A DNA stretch of 64,000 bases from Alphaproteobacteria bacterium. GTDB taxonomy: Bacteria > Pseudomonadota > Alphaproteobacteria > DSM-16000 > Inquilinaceae. The notes below the pieces were generated by a model. The model ran no database searches and had not been told where the DNA came from. It saw nothing but the letters and a program-made list of their open reading frames with translations. Each line of letters starts with the position of its first letter. The stretch's first letter is position 1. Below are positions 43,366 to 51,398 of this stretch, piece by piece. The translations under genes were made by a program, and so were the position numbers. The stretch covers positions 62,001 to 126,000 of the forward strand of contig JANQGH010000059.1 of assembly GCA_028277405.1 (NCBI GenBank), in the 5' to 3' direction.

Positions 43366-44980
43366 CACCGCCGTCCGCACCCGTCGGCTCGCCGATCTCG
43401 ACGCTCGCCCACGGAGACAAGGGGTGGGCCATGCCGCAATTCATGCCGGTGCGCGTGTCGCGTCTAACTGCGGAGGGCACGGCGAAGGCGACGGGGTAGA
43501 GCGTGTTTTCCACCACGCTGACCGGAAAGTCGCGGGCCAGGCGTCCGGCGATGCGCGGGTCGGCGGCGGCGTCGACAATGATGGTCGGCTGGCTGGCGTC
43601 CAATCGCGGATGGTGAAAGGCCGTCTCCAGATCCATGCCGAAATCGAGCTGATAGGACAGCAATTGCACCAAGGCAGGGAAGATCTGGCGGCCACCGGCC
43701 GCGCCGATGGCCAGGGCCGGCTTGCCGTCCCGCAAGCCGACCACTGGCGCCATGTTGGTCAGCGGCCGTTTGCCGGGCGCGATCGAATTCGGCTGACCGG
43801 GTCTCGGGTCGAACCACATCATGCCGTTGTTGAACAGAAACCCGCCGGACGGCGCCACGAACTTCGACCCGAAGCGCGACAGCAGCGTATTGGTCACCGA
43901 GACCATGGTGCCGTCGCGATCGACCACACTGACATGGGTCGTGCAGTCAGGGCCTGCGCCTTTGGGGTCGGCCGCGTGCCCCAGCTTGGTCAGGCGATGC
44001 TCATACGACCCCCGAATGGCCCTGGCATAGGCATGCGCCGCCTCCGGCCCCGGCAGCGTCTCGCGATCGACCGCCGGCATCAATTCGCCGAGATGGGTCA
44101 GGGCGCGCAGCAGCGAGGCACCACCATTCAGACCGCTGGCCGTCCGGATGTCCACGCCGCCATAGTCGAGACTGTCCGTCGTGGTCCAGCGTGCCTCGTA
44201 GTTCGCTAGGTCGGCCAGGCTCATGGCACAGCCGGCGGCCTGAAGATCGCGGACCAGGGCCTCGGCCAGATCGCCCTCGTAGAAGGCGCGCGGCCCCTGA
44301 TCGGACAGCGCCTCCAGGAAGCGTTGCTTTTGGCGCATCGGCAGGTGGGATGGGCCGCCATTAGCGCCGCTGACCACTTTCGGCACTTGCCCGGATGGTA
44401 GGAACAGGGCGGCCGATTCGGGATAGCGCGCAAGGCCTGGTTGGTCGATCGACAGGGCCAGGGCGGCAAACCAGTCGATGCCCAGTCCCCGTTCCGCATG
44501 GGCGATCGAGGGCGCCAGCGCCTCGGCGAAACTGATCGTGCCGAACCGGTTCAGGGCCTCGGCCATGCCGGCGATCGTGCCCGGCACGCAGATCGATTCC
44601 GGGCCGATGATGTTGCGATCATCCTCAACCGCCGGCCAGTCGAACCATTCGCCGTCGCGCCCGCCGATGAGGCGATAGCGGGTGGTATCGAGATCGGCCG
44701 GTGCGACCAGCGAGAAATCGAGCGCGTCTACCGCGCCGGTGGCCCCGTCAGCCCGCAACAGAAAGCCGCCGCCGCCGATGCCGCTCAGCCACGGTTCGAC
44801 GACGCTCAAGGTCAGGACCGTCGTGACCGCCGCGTCGATCGCGTTGCCGCCCCGCGCCAGCACGGCCGCGCCCGCCTCGGCCGCCAACCAGTTCTGCGCC
44901 GCGACCAGCCCGTGCTCGCTGGTCACGGCCGGCTTGTGGATCTGCCAGGTGGGCGCCTGCGCGCCGGTGAACGCGGTCAT
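43358..44980 (-). CDS. Gamma-glutamyltransferase family protein
   Basis: This 540-residue Ntn hydrolase is made as a precursor and cut at Thr347 in CTTHVSVVDRDG to give the nucleophile at the new N terminus. GGNAIDAAVTT near residue 45 and NNGMMWFDPRPGQPNSI are family hallmarks. The oxyanion loop reads GAAGGRQI instead of the usual GSPGG. No signal peptide is seen at the 44980 ATG, whereas most bacterial enzymes are exported. The gene is embedded in the importer operon (ATGA overlap with the deacetylase). It probably hydrolyses gamma-glutamyl or related amide bonds of the imported compound. Confidence 0.88.
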   Translation of the reverse strand: MTAFTGAQAPTWQIHKPAVTSEHGLVAAQNWLAAEAGAAVLARGGNAIDAAVTTVLTLSVVEPWLSGIGGGGFLLRADGATGAVDALDFSLVAPADLDTTRYRLIGGRDGEWFDWPAVEDDRNIIGPESICVPGTIAGMAEALNRFGTISFAEALAPSIAHAERGLGIDWFAALALSIDQPGLARYPESAALFLPSGQVPKVVSGANGGPSHLPMRQKQRFLEALSDQGPRAFYEGDLAEALVRDLQAAGCAMSLADLANYEARWTTTDSLDYGGVDIRTASGLNGGASLLRALTHLGELMPAVDRETLPGPEAAHAYARAIRGSYEHRLTKLGHAADPKGAGPDCTTHVSVVDRDGTMVSVTNTLLSRFGSKFVAPSGGFLFNNGMMWFDPRPGQPNSIAPGKRPLTNMAPVVGLRDGKPALAIGAAGGRQIFPALVQLLSYQLDFGMDLETAFHHPRLDASQPTIIVDAAADPRIAGRLARDFPVSVVENTLYPVAFAVPSAVRRDTRTGMNCGMAHPLSPWASVEIGEPTGADGGDG

Positions 44981-45873
44981 CAGGCAGACTCCGTACGGCG
45001 CGGGCCGATGGCGGCGGGAATGTCGCCGTCGACCTGAAACCGACCTAGATTGGGCGACTGGCGGTGCCAGTCGGCGATCTCCGAAGCCGTCGCCCACCAG
45101 GTCGACCCGACCGCCGCGATGTGGCCGATCAGGCGTTCCAGCATCATGATCCGCTGGCCGCGTCCGGAGATCCAGTCGTGGACGGTAGCCATGAACAGGC
45201 CGCCGAAGCGGTGCAGCCCGTCGAACTCCATCCGCCAGCTTTCCAGGACGGTGGCCGGTGATACCGGCGGGCTATTGTCATTGCCCCCGCCGACGAACTT
45301 GAAATAGATCGCATCGTCCAGCAGCCATTGCACGGGGATTTCGACGACGCCGTCGATCTCGTACGGGTGGTCGAAGCCCATCAGCGAACTGTCATAGGCG
45401 AGGCCGACCTCTTTCAGCCGCGCCAACATTGGCCGGGTCATTTCCCAGGCGGGCGAGCGAAATCCGACCGGCGGTTTGCCCGTCTGCCGTTCGAACAGGG
45501 CCAGCGATTTGTCGAGCGCGCGGGCGAACTCCGCGTCATCGCTTTCGGCCACGATCTCATGGAAATAGCCGTGCAGGCCGATCTCATGCCCCCGGTCGCG
45601 CAGTTCCGGCAGCAGGTCCGGGTAGCTTTCGGCAACCAGGCCCGGCACGTAGAAACTGCCTTTGATACCGTTCTGCTCGATCAGGTCAACAAGGCGCCAA
45701 AGGCCCTGGCGCGGCCCGAAGCGGCGTTGTTCGAGTTGGCCCAGGGTCGGCGGCATAGCGTCCCGGTGTTGCCAGCGATAGGGCACATCGGCATCGACGT
45801 CGACGGTGAACGCGGCGGCGCATGTGTATCCTTCAGGCCAGTCATAGGCCGGCCGTTTGGCGTCGTCGCTCAT
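44980..45873 (-). CDS. Polysaccharide deacetylase (NodB fold) family protein, PuuE/PgdA-like
   Basis: This 297-residue metal-dependent amidase or deacetylase has first metal and base in FTVDVDADVPY, the HxxxH zinc motif in GLHGYFHE, and FRSPAWEMT as the third motif. It has no signal peptide. This subgroup is close to allantoinase PuuE and Helicobacter PgdA, which act on small imides or amides rather than chitin. Overlaps on both sides (ATGA) couple it to the SDR and gamma-glutamyltransferase genes. Small-molecule amide cleavage is inferred from its location. Confidence 0.85.
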   Translation of the reverse strand: MSDDAKRPAYDWPEGYTCAAAFTVDVDADVPYRWQHRDAMPPTLGQLEQRRFGPRQGLWRLVDLIEQNGIKGSFYVPGLVAESYPDLLPELRDRGHEIGLHGYFHEIVAESDDAEFARALDKSLALFERQTGKPPVGFRSPAWEMTRPMLARLKEVGLAYDSSLMGFDHPYEIDGVVEIPVQWLLDDAIYFKFVGGGNDNSPPVSPATVLESWRMEFDGLHRFGGLFMATVHDWISGRGQRIMMLERLIGHIAAVGSTWWATASEIADWHRQSPNLGRFQVDGDIPAAIGPRRTESA

Positions 45874-46673
45874 AGGGCCGCCTGCTTGTCCTGGTAGACT
45901 GCCAGCGAGCCGATGGAGTTGCCGCCATCCACCGCCAGCGTTGCACCGGTGATGTAGGCGGCCGCGTCGCTGGCGAGGAACAAGGCCGCATTGGCGGCGT
46001 CCTCCGGTCCGGATGCGCGGCCCAGCGGAATGGAGCCGGTAACGGCGTCCAGATGCGCGTCGGTCAGATGGCTGACTTCGCTACCGGCGGCGAAGCCCGG
46101 TTCGACCGCGTTCACCCGGATGCCGTATTCCGCCAGTTCGATCGCCAGCCCCTTGGTCAGACGGTCCAGCGCGGTCTTGGACACGCAATAGGGCACGACC
46201 GACCGGCGCATCTTGCGCGAGGCGCCGGACGAGACATTGACGATCGCGCCCTTGCGCCCGGTCTTGATCATCGACCTGGCCAGCGCCGTCGACAGCAGAA
46301 ACGGTGCCCGCAGATTGATGTCCATGATCCGGTCCCAATCCTCGGGCGCGAGGTCCAAGAGGAAACCGCTGGGATAGATGCCGGCATTGTTGATCACGAT
46401 GTCGGCGGCGCCCCATTCCGCTTCGATCAGCGTGGCCAGCTCCTTGATGCTGCCGGCCTCGCGCAGCTCGGTCGCATGGGTCGGCGGCCTCTCGGCGGTG
46501 TCCAACCCGTCCGCGAGCTCGGCCAGGGCATCGGCGCGATTGTCGCTGAGGCACAGGCGCGCGCCGGCCTTCGCGAAGGCCTCCGCGAACCAGCTTCCGA
46601 AGATGCCGGCGGCGCCGGTGATCACCACGCCTTTGCCGGCGAACTGGTCAGGGTCGACAAGGGGTTTGGTCAC
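45870..46673 (-). CDS. SDR family oxidoreductase
   Basis: 267 residues. The cofactor loop is TGAAGIFG, NNAGIYPSG follows, and the catalytic tyrosine is in PYCVSKTALD. LAVDGGNSIG is at the C terminus. It starts with GTG one base after the permease stop and ends in overlap with the deacetylase gene. Classical SDRs act on hydroxyl or keto groups with NAD(P); the substrate is presumably the carbon skeleton released from the imported compound. Confidence 0.87.
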   Translation of the reverse strand: MTKPLVDPDQFAGKGVVITGAAGIFGSWFAEAFAKAGARLCLSDNRADALAELADGLDTAERPPTHATELREAGSIKELATLIEAEWGAADIVINNAGIYPSGFLLDLAPEDWDRIMDINLRAPFLLSTALARSMIKTGRKGAIVNVSSGASRKMRRSVVPYCVSKTALDRLTKGLAIELAEYGIRVNAVEPGFAAGSEVSHLTDAHLDAVTGSIPLGRASGPEDAANAALFLASDAAAYITGATLAVDGGNSIGSLAVYQDKQAAL

Positions 46674-46674
46674 G

Positions 46675-47580
46675 TCATCTCCAGCTTCTGGGGTCGAGGC
46701 GGTCGCGCAGATGGTCGCCGATCAGGTTCACCGACAGGATCAGCAAGAACAGGCACACGCCGGGGAAGGTCGCGATCCACCAGGCGGTGGAGACATAGTT
46801 GCGGCCGGTCGACAGGATCGAGCCCCAGCTTGCGGTCGGCGGCTGTACGCCGAGGCCGAGGAAGGACAACCCGGATTCGAACAGCACCATCAGGCCGAAC
46901 TCCAGGGTCGCCACAACCACCAGCGGCCCGATGATGTTCGGCAGAATGTGCCGCACCAGCAGGCGCGGCGTGCCGACATCCAGATGCCGGGCAAAGGCGA
47001 CATAGGGCTGGCCGACCAACCCCAGTGTCTGGCCATAGGCGACGCGGGCGTAGCGCGGCCAGCGCGTGAAAGCGAGTACGATGATGACGTTCTGCAGGCC
47101 GGGGCCCAACACCGCGACGGTGATGATGGCCAGCAGGATCGCCGGGATCGACAGCACGATATCGACCAGGCGCATGATGATGGTCTCGACGATGCCCCGG
47201 TTCAGCGCCGCCACGATGCCCAGCACCGTGCCGAAGACGCTGGAGATCAAGACCGACAGCAGGGCGACGAATAGGGAGACCCGGGCGCCGTAGATGATTC
47301 GGGACAGCAGGTCTCGACCCAGCTCGTCCGAGCCGAGCCAAAAGACCTCGCCGCGTACTTCGGAGCCTGGGGCTCGCAGCCTGCCGAGCAGGTTCTGGGC
47401 GTCTGGATCGGCGGGTGCGAGCAACGGTGCGAACACCGCCATCAAGCAAAAGCCGGCGAAGATGACGATGAAGGGCAAAACGGGCCGCCAGGACCGGCGC
47501 CGCCGCGCCGGCCGGTCGGGGCCATCGTCCGGCGTCCGTCCCAGCATCGCCGCCAGCAGATTCACCGTTCGGCTGGTCAT
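46675..47580 (-). CDS. ABC transporter permease, DppC/OppC type
   Basis: 301-residue membrane subunit. It has an N-terminal OppC-type helix (PVLPFIVIFAGFCLMAVFAP), the loop FWLGSDELGRDLLSRIIYGA, then about five helices with the docking loop around VAFARHLDVGTPRLLVRHIL. It ends NLIGDHLRDRLDPR. The start overlaps the DppB-type stop by four bases. Forms the channel with the 47577 product. Confidence 0.9.
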   Translation of the reverse strand: MTSRTVNLLAAMLGRTPDDGPDRPARRRRSWRPVLPFIVIFAGFCLMAVFAPLLAPADPDAQNLLGRLRAPGSEVRGEVFWLGSDELGRDLLSRIIYGARVSLFVALLSVLISSVFGTVLGIVAALNRGIVETIIMRLVDIVLSIPAILLAIITVAVLGPGLQNVIIVLAFTRWPRYARVAYGQTLGLVGQPYVAFARHLDVGTPRLLVRHILPNIIGPLVVVATLEFGLMVLFESGLSFLGLGVQPPTASWGSILSTGRNYVSTAWWIATFPGVCLFLLILSVNLIGDHLRDRLDPRSWR

Positions 47581-48503
47581 CGCGCCCGCTCCAGCCGGAT
47601 GCGCGGGTCTACGACGCTGTAAAGCAGGTCAGCCAGCAGGTTCAGGCCGATGGCAACAAACGCGCCCAACAGCACGATCGCCTGCACCACCAGGAAGTCC
47701 CTGGCGGCGATCGCCTGGATGGCGGCCTGGCCCAGGCCTGGCCAGGCGAACACCGTCTCCACGATCACCGCGCCCGCCAGCAGGTTGCTGATTTCCAACG
47801 CCGCCACTGTGATCACGGGGATCGAGCCGTTGCGGATCAGATGGCGGAAGAACAGCCGTCTTGTGTTCACGCCCTTGGCCCGCGCGGTGCGCACATAGTC
47901 CTTACCGATCTCGTCGAGCACGGCCGTGCGGGCGACGCGCGCGAAGGTGGCCATGGTCAAGAGGCCGAGCGCGATCGACGGCATGATGATGCTCAAGGCG
48001 CTGCGCGCGCCCGACGGCGGCAGCCAGCCCAGCGTAACGCCAAACACCAGGATCAGCAGAATGCCCGACCAAAAGGTCGGCAGGCTTTGGCCGGCCAGGG
48101 CCACGCCCATGGCGGCGCGGGCATACCAGCGCTCGCGCTTCAGCCCCATGATCGCGCCGAGCGGCAGGCCGATGCCCAACGCCACCACCAACGCGCCACC
48201 CGCCAGCGCCAGCGTGTAGGGCACGCGCGCACTGATGATGGTCATGACCGGCACGTTCTGGACGATCGAGCGACCGAAATCGAAGGTCAGCAGGTCGCCC
48301 ATATAGCTAAGATACTGCACGATCAGCGGCCGGTTGAAGCCCAGCGCCTCGCGCAGCGCATCGATGTCCTCCTGCGTCGCGCCCTCGGGCACCAGCAGCA
48401 GGGTCGGGTCGCCGGATAGGTGCTGAATGAAAAAGATCAGCGTCGCCACGCCCAAGAGCGCGATGACAGCCTGGATCAGCCGTTTGATCAGAAACGCTTG
48501 CAC
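47577..48503 (-). CDS. ABC transporter permease, DppB/OppB type
   Basis: 308-residue membrane subunit. It begins MQAFLIKRLIQAVIALLGVA, contains EALGFNRPLIVQYLSYMGDL in the first loop and VLDEIGKDYVRTARAKGVN as the docking loop, and ends VVDPRIRLERA. Six helices are apparent. It follows the binding-protein gene, from which the hairpin at 48521-48558 separates it. Confidence 0.9.
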   Translation of the reverse strand: MQAFLIKRLIQAVIALLGVATLIFFIQHLSGDPTLLLVPEGATQEDIDALREALGFNRPLIVQYLSYMGDLLTFDFGRSIVQNVPVMTIISARVPYTLALAGGALVVALGIGLPLGAIMGLKRERWYARAAMGVALAGQSLPTFWSGILLILVFGVTLGWLPPSGARSALSIIMPSIALGLLTMATFARVARTAVLDEIGKDYVRTARAKGVNTRRLFFRHLIRNGSIPVITVAALEISNLLAGAVIVETVFAWPGLGQAAIQAIAARDFLVVQAIVLLGAFVAIGLNLLADLLYSVVDPRIRLERAR

Positions 48504-48520
48504 CGAAGGTCCAATAGGTC

Positions 48521-48558
48521 TGCGCCGCCGGCCTCTTGTTCAGGAAACCGGCGGCGCA
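48521..48558 (-). promoter_or_regulatory. Intercistronic hairpin after binding-protein gene
   Basis: TGCGCCGCCGG and CCGGCGGCGCA pair perfectly over 11 bases around a 16-base loop, 18 bases downstream of the binding-protein stop. No T-run follows. It is the same position and type as the hairpins after the other binding-protein genes. Confidence 0.7.
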
Positions 48559-48575
48559 TGCCGTTGACGCAGCCG

Positions 48576-50096
48576 CTAGTCCGCCCAGGACATGCGGTTC
48601 AAGAACATGCTCTCGTTCGGCGTCGGCTGCCAGACGAGATCGCTGTCGACGCCGTAGAGGATGGCGGCCTGGTAGAGCGGCACCAGCGGCACCTGCTCGA
48701 CCACCAGATTGTGGACCTGCTCGTAAGCCCCCATGCGCTCGTCCTCGTCCAACGTGCCGCGCGCGGTTTCCAACAGCGCGTTCATCTCGTCGTCGGACCA
48801 GGTCGACCAGTTCGACGAGCTGTGCAGCAGCGGGAACAGCACGCCGTCCGCATCCTGACAGGCACAGGACCAGCGGCCGAAGCTCATATCCGCCTGTTGG
48901 TCCGGGGCGCTTTGGGCTCGGGCGAGATAGGCCGCCATGTCGGTCATCTCGATCTCGACGTCAAAGCCCGCCTCGGTCAGCATCTGCTGCAGGGCCTGGA
49001 CGATACGCTGGTCGAAGACCGGTGCGGTGGCGAAGCTCATCGGCTCCAGCGCCGCGTCGCCAACCTCAGCGATCAGCGCCCGGGCGCGGTCGATGTCGTA
49101 GCCATCGCGCTCGATGCCGTCGACCCAGCCGAAATGGGCCGGCGACAGCATTTGCGAGGTCGGCGCGTCGAAGCCGCCCAAGAGCCCGTCGATGATCAGC
49201 TGCGCATCGATCGCCGCGGCGATCGCCTCGCGCACCCTCGGGTCCGCCGTCGGGCCGACCTGGGTGTTCAGCTTCAGATAGCCGACGCGTTCGGTCAGGG
49301 CGAAGCGCGGCTCGACGCCGTCATTGGCATCCAACTGCAGGGCCAGGTCCGGGTCGATGGTGACGATCAGGTTGGCCTCGCCGGCCAGCAGGTTGGCGAC
49401 GCGGGTCGCGGCGTCCGGCACGGCGCGGAATTCCGCGCGGGGGAAGAAGCCGGGCTCGCCCCAATAGCCGTCGAAGCGCTCGACGCTGACCTGCACGCCC
49501 CGGTCCCACTCGCCGAACTGGTAGGGTCCGGAGCCGACCGGCGCCTGGTTGAAGGCGTCGTCGCCGACCTCTTCGACATAGTGCTGCGGCACAATCGACA
49601 GCTTGACGAGCTGGGCCAGCAGGGCCGGGTAGGGGCCGTTGGTGGTGACGCGCACCTCGGTCGGGCTCAACGCCTCAGCACCGGTGATCTGGTTGTACTG
49701 ACCAAGCTGGGGTGAGGCGAAGTCCGGGTCGGTGATGCGTTCGATGCTGTAGACCACATCGTCGGCCGTCAGCATCTCACCGTCGTGAAAGGCGACGTCA
49801 TCGCGGATCGTGAAGATGACGGAACTGTCGTCCGCATAGGTCCAGTCGGTCGCCAGGTTGGGCACGATCTCGCCATCGTCCGTGCGGGTCAGCAACTGGT
49901 CGAAGATGTTGCGATAGACATAATAGCTGTCCGGGTTCCATTGCCGGTGCGGGTCCAGCGACGACGGCTCGTTCACCAGATCGATCACAAGCGTTTCGGG
50001 CTGGGCCATTCCGTCGGTGGACATGGCCGAGAGCGCAAACAGGCTGACGCCGGCGGCCAGCGCAAGGGTGCGGGCGTGTTTGGCAAAACTGGTCAT
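48576..50096 (-). CDS. Family-5 substrate-binding protein of Dpp-type ABC importer
   Basis: 506-residue periplasmic protein. It has a Sec signal of about 31 residues ending MSTDGMA-QP and an SBP family 5 body with LATDWTYADDSSVIFTIRDD and FHDGEMLTADDVVYSIERI. It binds a peptide, opine or similar oligomer for the permeases and ATPases downstream. It is the first gene of an eight-gene leftward operon that also encodes SDR, deacetylase and gamma-glutamyltransferase. The GntR gene lies just upstream in the same direction, 15 bases away. Confidence 0.88.
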   Translation of the reverse strand: MTSFAKHARTLALAAGVSLFALSAMSTDGMAQPETLVIDLVNEPSSLDPHRQWNPDSYYVYRNIFDQLLTRTDDGEIVPNLATDWTYADDSSVIFTIRDDVAFHDGEMLTADDVVYSIERITDPDFASPQLGQYNQITGAEALSPTEVRVTTNGPYPALLAQLVKLSIVPQHYVEEVGDDAFNQAPVGSGPYQFGEWDRGVQVSVERFDGYWGEPGFFPRAEFRAVPDAATRVANLLAGEANLIVTIDPDLALQLDANDGVEPRFALTERVGYLKLNTQVGPTADPRVREAIAAAIDAQLIIDGLLGGFDAPTSQMLSPAHFGWVDGIERDGYDIDRARALIAEVGDAALEPMSFATAPVFDQRIVQALQQMLTEAGFDVEIEMTDMAAYLARAQSAPDQQADMSFGRWSCACQDADGVLFPLLHSSSNWSTWSDDEMNALLETARGTLDEDERMGAYEQVHNLVVEQVPLVPLYQAAILYGVDSDLVWQPTPNESMFLNRMSWAD

Positions 50097-50111
50097 TCTG
50101 AAACCTCCTGT

Positions 50112-50933
50112 TCAGTTCTTTCGTGGGTGTTGCGGGTTGGTGGTGAGTTGTTCGAACGGCTGGCGGCCGTCGGACGGGGGCGGCCTTGCCGGGTTGGCCG
50201 ACGGTTTGGGCGCGGCCGTGGCTTGGGCCGGCGCGACGATTGGCAGGTCGCGGCTGAAAGCGAGGAATTCCCGCTCAACGGCCTCTTGCGAGGCCGCCAG
50301 CGCGTCTTGGATGGCGGGCGCCATGGCAGCGGCATCGTCGGCGACCGCGAACGCGCCGAATTTCGCCCAATAGGCGGCGCTTGGCGCCGTCCGTCCGGCC
50401 CGCTCCAAAAAGTTGTCCAGCCGGTCGGACAGATCCCAAAGCCGTGGCAGGGTGACTTGCAGCAATCGGTTGCCGGTCGCCTGCAGCATCAGGGCACGAA
50501 CCTCGCGGGCCGCCTTCATGGCGCTGGATTTGGCGGCGGTTGACTGCGCTGGCCGCAATGCGGCGGCCATGTCCCGTTGACGGGCGATTTCGGTGGCGTC
50601 GGATGCGGTTGGTGTCGCCTGCGCCAATAACGGCTCCAGCGCGCGCCGCATTTCAAAGATATCGCGGATGCTGCCCAGCGTGATCGGCGCCACCAGGTAT
50701 CCGCGCCGCGCCGCCGGTTCAACCCAGCCCTCCGCCTCCAGCCGGGCCAGGGCCGTTCGAACCGGCGCCTTGCCCAGGCCGAGCCGCCGGGCCATCGCCG
50801 ACTCCGTGATCACGGCACCGGGCTCGATGTCGCAGCGCACGAACGCGTCGCGCAGCCTGGCATGGGCGAAATCGGCGAGCTTTCCAGCCTCGAACCGAAC
50901 CGTCGTATCGAACGGGGATTGGCGATCAAGCAT
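50112..50933 (-). CDS. GntR family transcriptional regulator with degenerate FCD domain
   Basis: 273 residues. The N-terminal winged helix contains AMARRLGLGKAPVRTALARLEAEGWVEP. The C-terminal helical domain has the FCD layout, with FEMRRALEPLLAQ and LQATGNRLLQ, but the usual metal-binding histidines appear replaced (for example ALML where FHRAL is expected, and no terminal His). A Pro/Ala-rich tail of about 40 residues follows. It is 15 bases upstream of the importer operon and reads into it, so it probably autoregulates the whole unit through the TGACA sites at its own start. Ligand unknown. Confidence 0.83.
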   Translation of the reverse strand: MLDRQSPFDTTVRFEAGKLADFAHARLRDAFVRCDIEPGAVITESAMARRLGLGKAPVRTALARLEAEGWVEPAARRGYLVAPITLGSIRDIFEMRRALEPLLAQATPTASDATEIARQRDMAAALRPAQSTAAKSSAMKAAREVRALMLQATGNRLLQVTLPRLWDLSDRLDNFLERAGRTAPSAAYWAKFGAFAVADDAAAMAPAIQDALAASQEAVEREFLAFSRDLPIVAPAQATAAPKPSANPARPPPSDGRQPFEQLTTNPQHPRKN

Positions 50934-50963
50934 GACAGGTCAATTTATAAATCTGACATGTCA
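50933..50963 (-). promoter_or_regulatory. Tandem TGACANGTCA operator at the GntR gene start
   Basis: TGACAGGTCA (50933-50942) and the perfect palindrome TGACATGTCA (50954-50963) have centres 21 bases apart, two DNA turns, so two dimers could bind one face. The first overlaps the start codon of the GntR gene, fitting autorepression. An AT-rich spacer could serve as a -10 region. Confidence 0.55.
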
Positions 50964-51398
50964 ATTGAAGCAAGAGGAATCTGTTATTGTGGATCTCTCG
51001 ACGGGTTTCGCGGGCGGGCCTTCATTGGCTGGTCTCGTGGTGTCGTTGCGCAGCGAGCAAGCCGTGACGCAGTGCCAGCCCCAAGTCATTCGGTGTGCGG
51101 CAACCTGCTACAGTCAGAGGGAACACTCGAAACGGGTGGTTGCTCTAAATCAACTGATTGTATACGATACTACAATCAAGGTCTGCGGGCTTAGCGTTCG
51201 CCGACTGGGCTGATGTTGGGCGGTCAACGATCGTGGCAGCAGCGTCACCAGCCAACGGTGATCCTGGGCGGCTGTCCGGCGGCCGGGGCGGGCTGTCCGT
51301 TGGCGTCCGGAACTGCTTGGCCGTTCAGGTGACAGGTCCGGATAGCGGCCTATTGTCACCGCGCCGGGATACAAGCCGAAACGGAACGAGGGTTGTCA
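50964..51398. promoter_or_regulatory. Intergenic control region with a 24-base palindrome at 51155-51178
   Basis: This 435-base gene-free stretch lies between the GntR gene and the second gamma-glutamyltransferase gene. It holds the perfect inverted repeat TGATTGTA-N8-TACAATCA (51155-51178), which also contains GTATAC, a core common in FCD-type GntR operators. The same TGATTGTATAC string occurs at 63272-63282 beside the other GntR gene. CGAGGG precedes the 51399 ATG. No open reading frame was supported. Confidence 0.55.

Noticed and set aside
50941..51213. Possible small protein read rightward from 50941 in the GntR/gamma-glutamyltransferase gap
   Set aside because: The frame runs through the predicted operators, lacks a convincing ribosome binding site and has no family resemblance.
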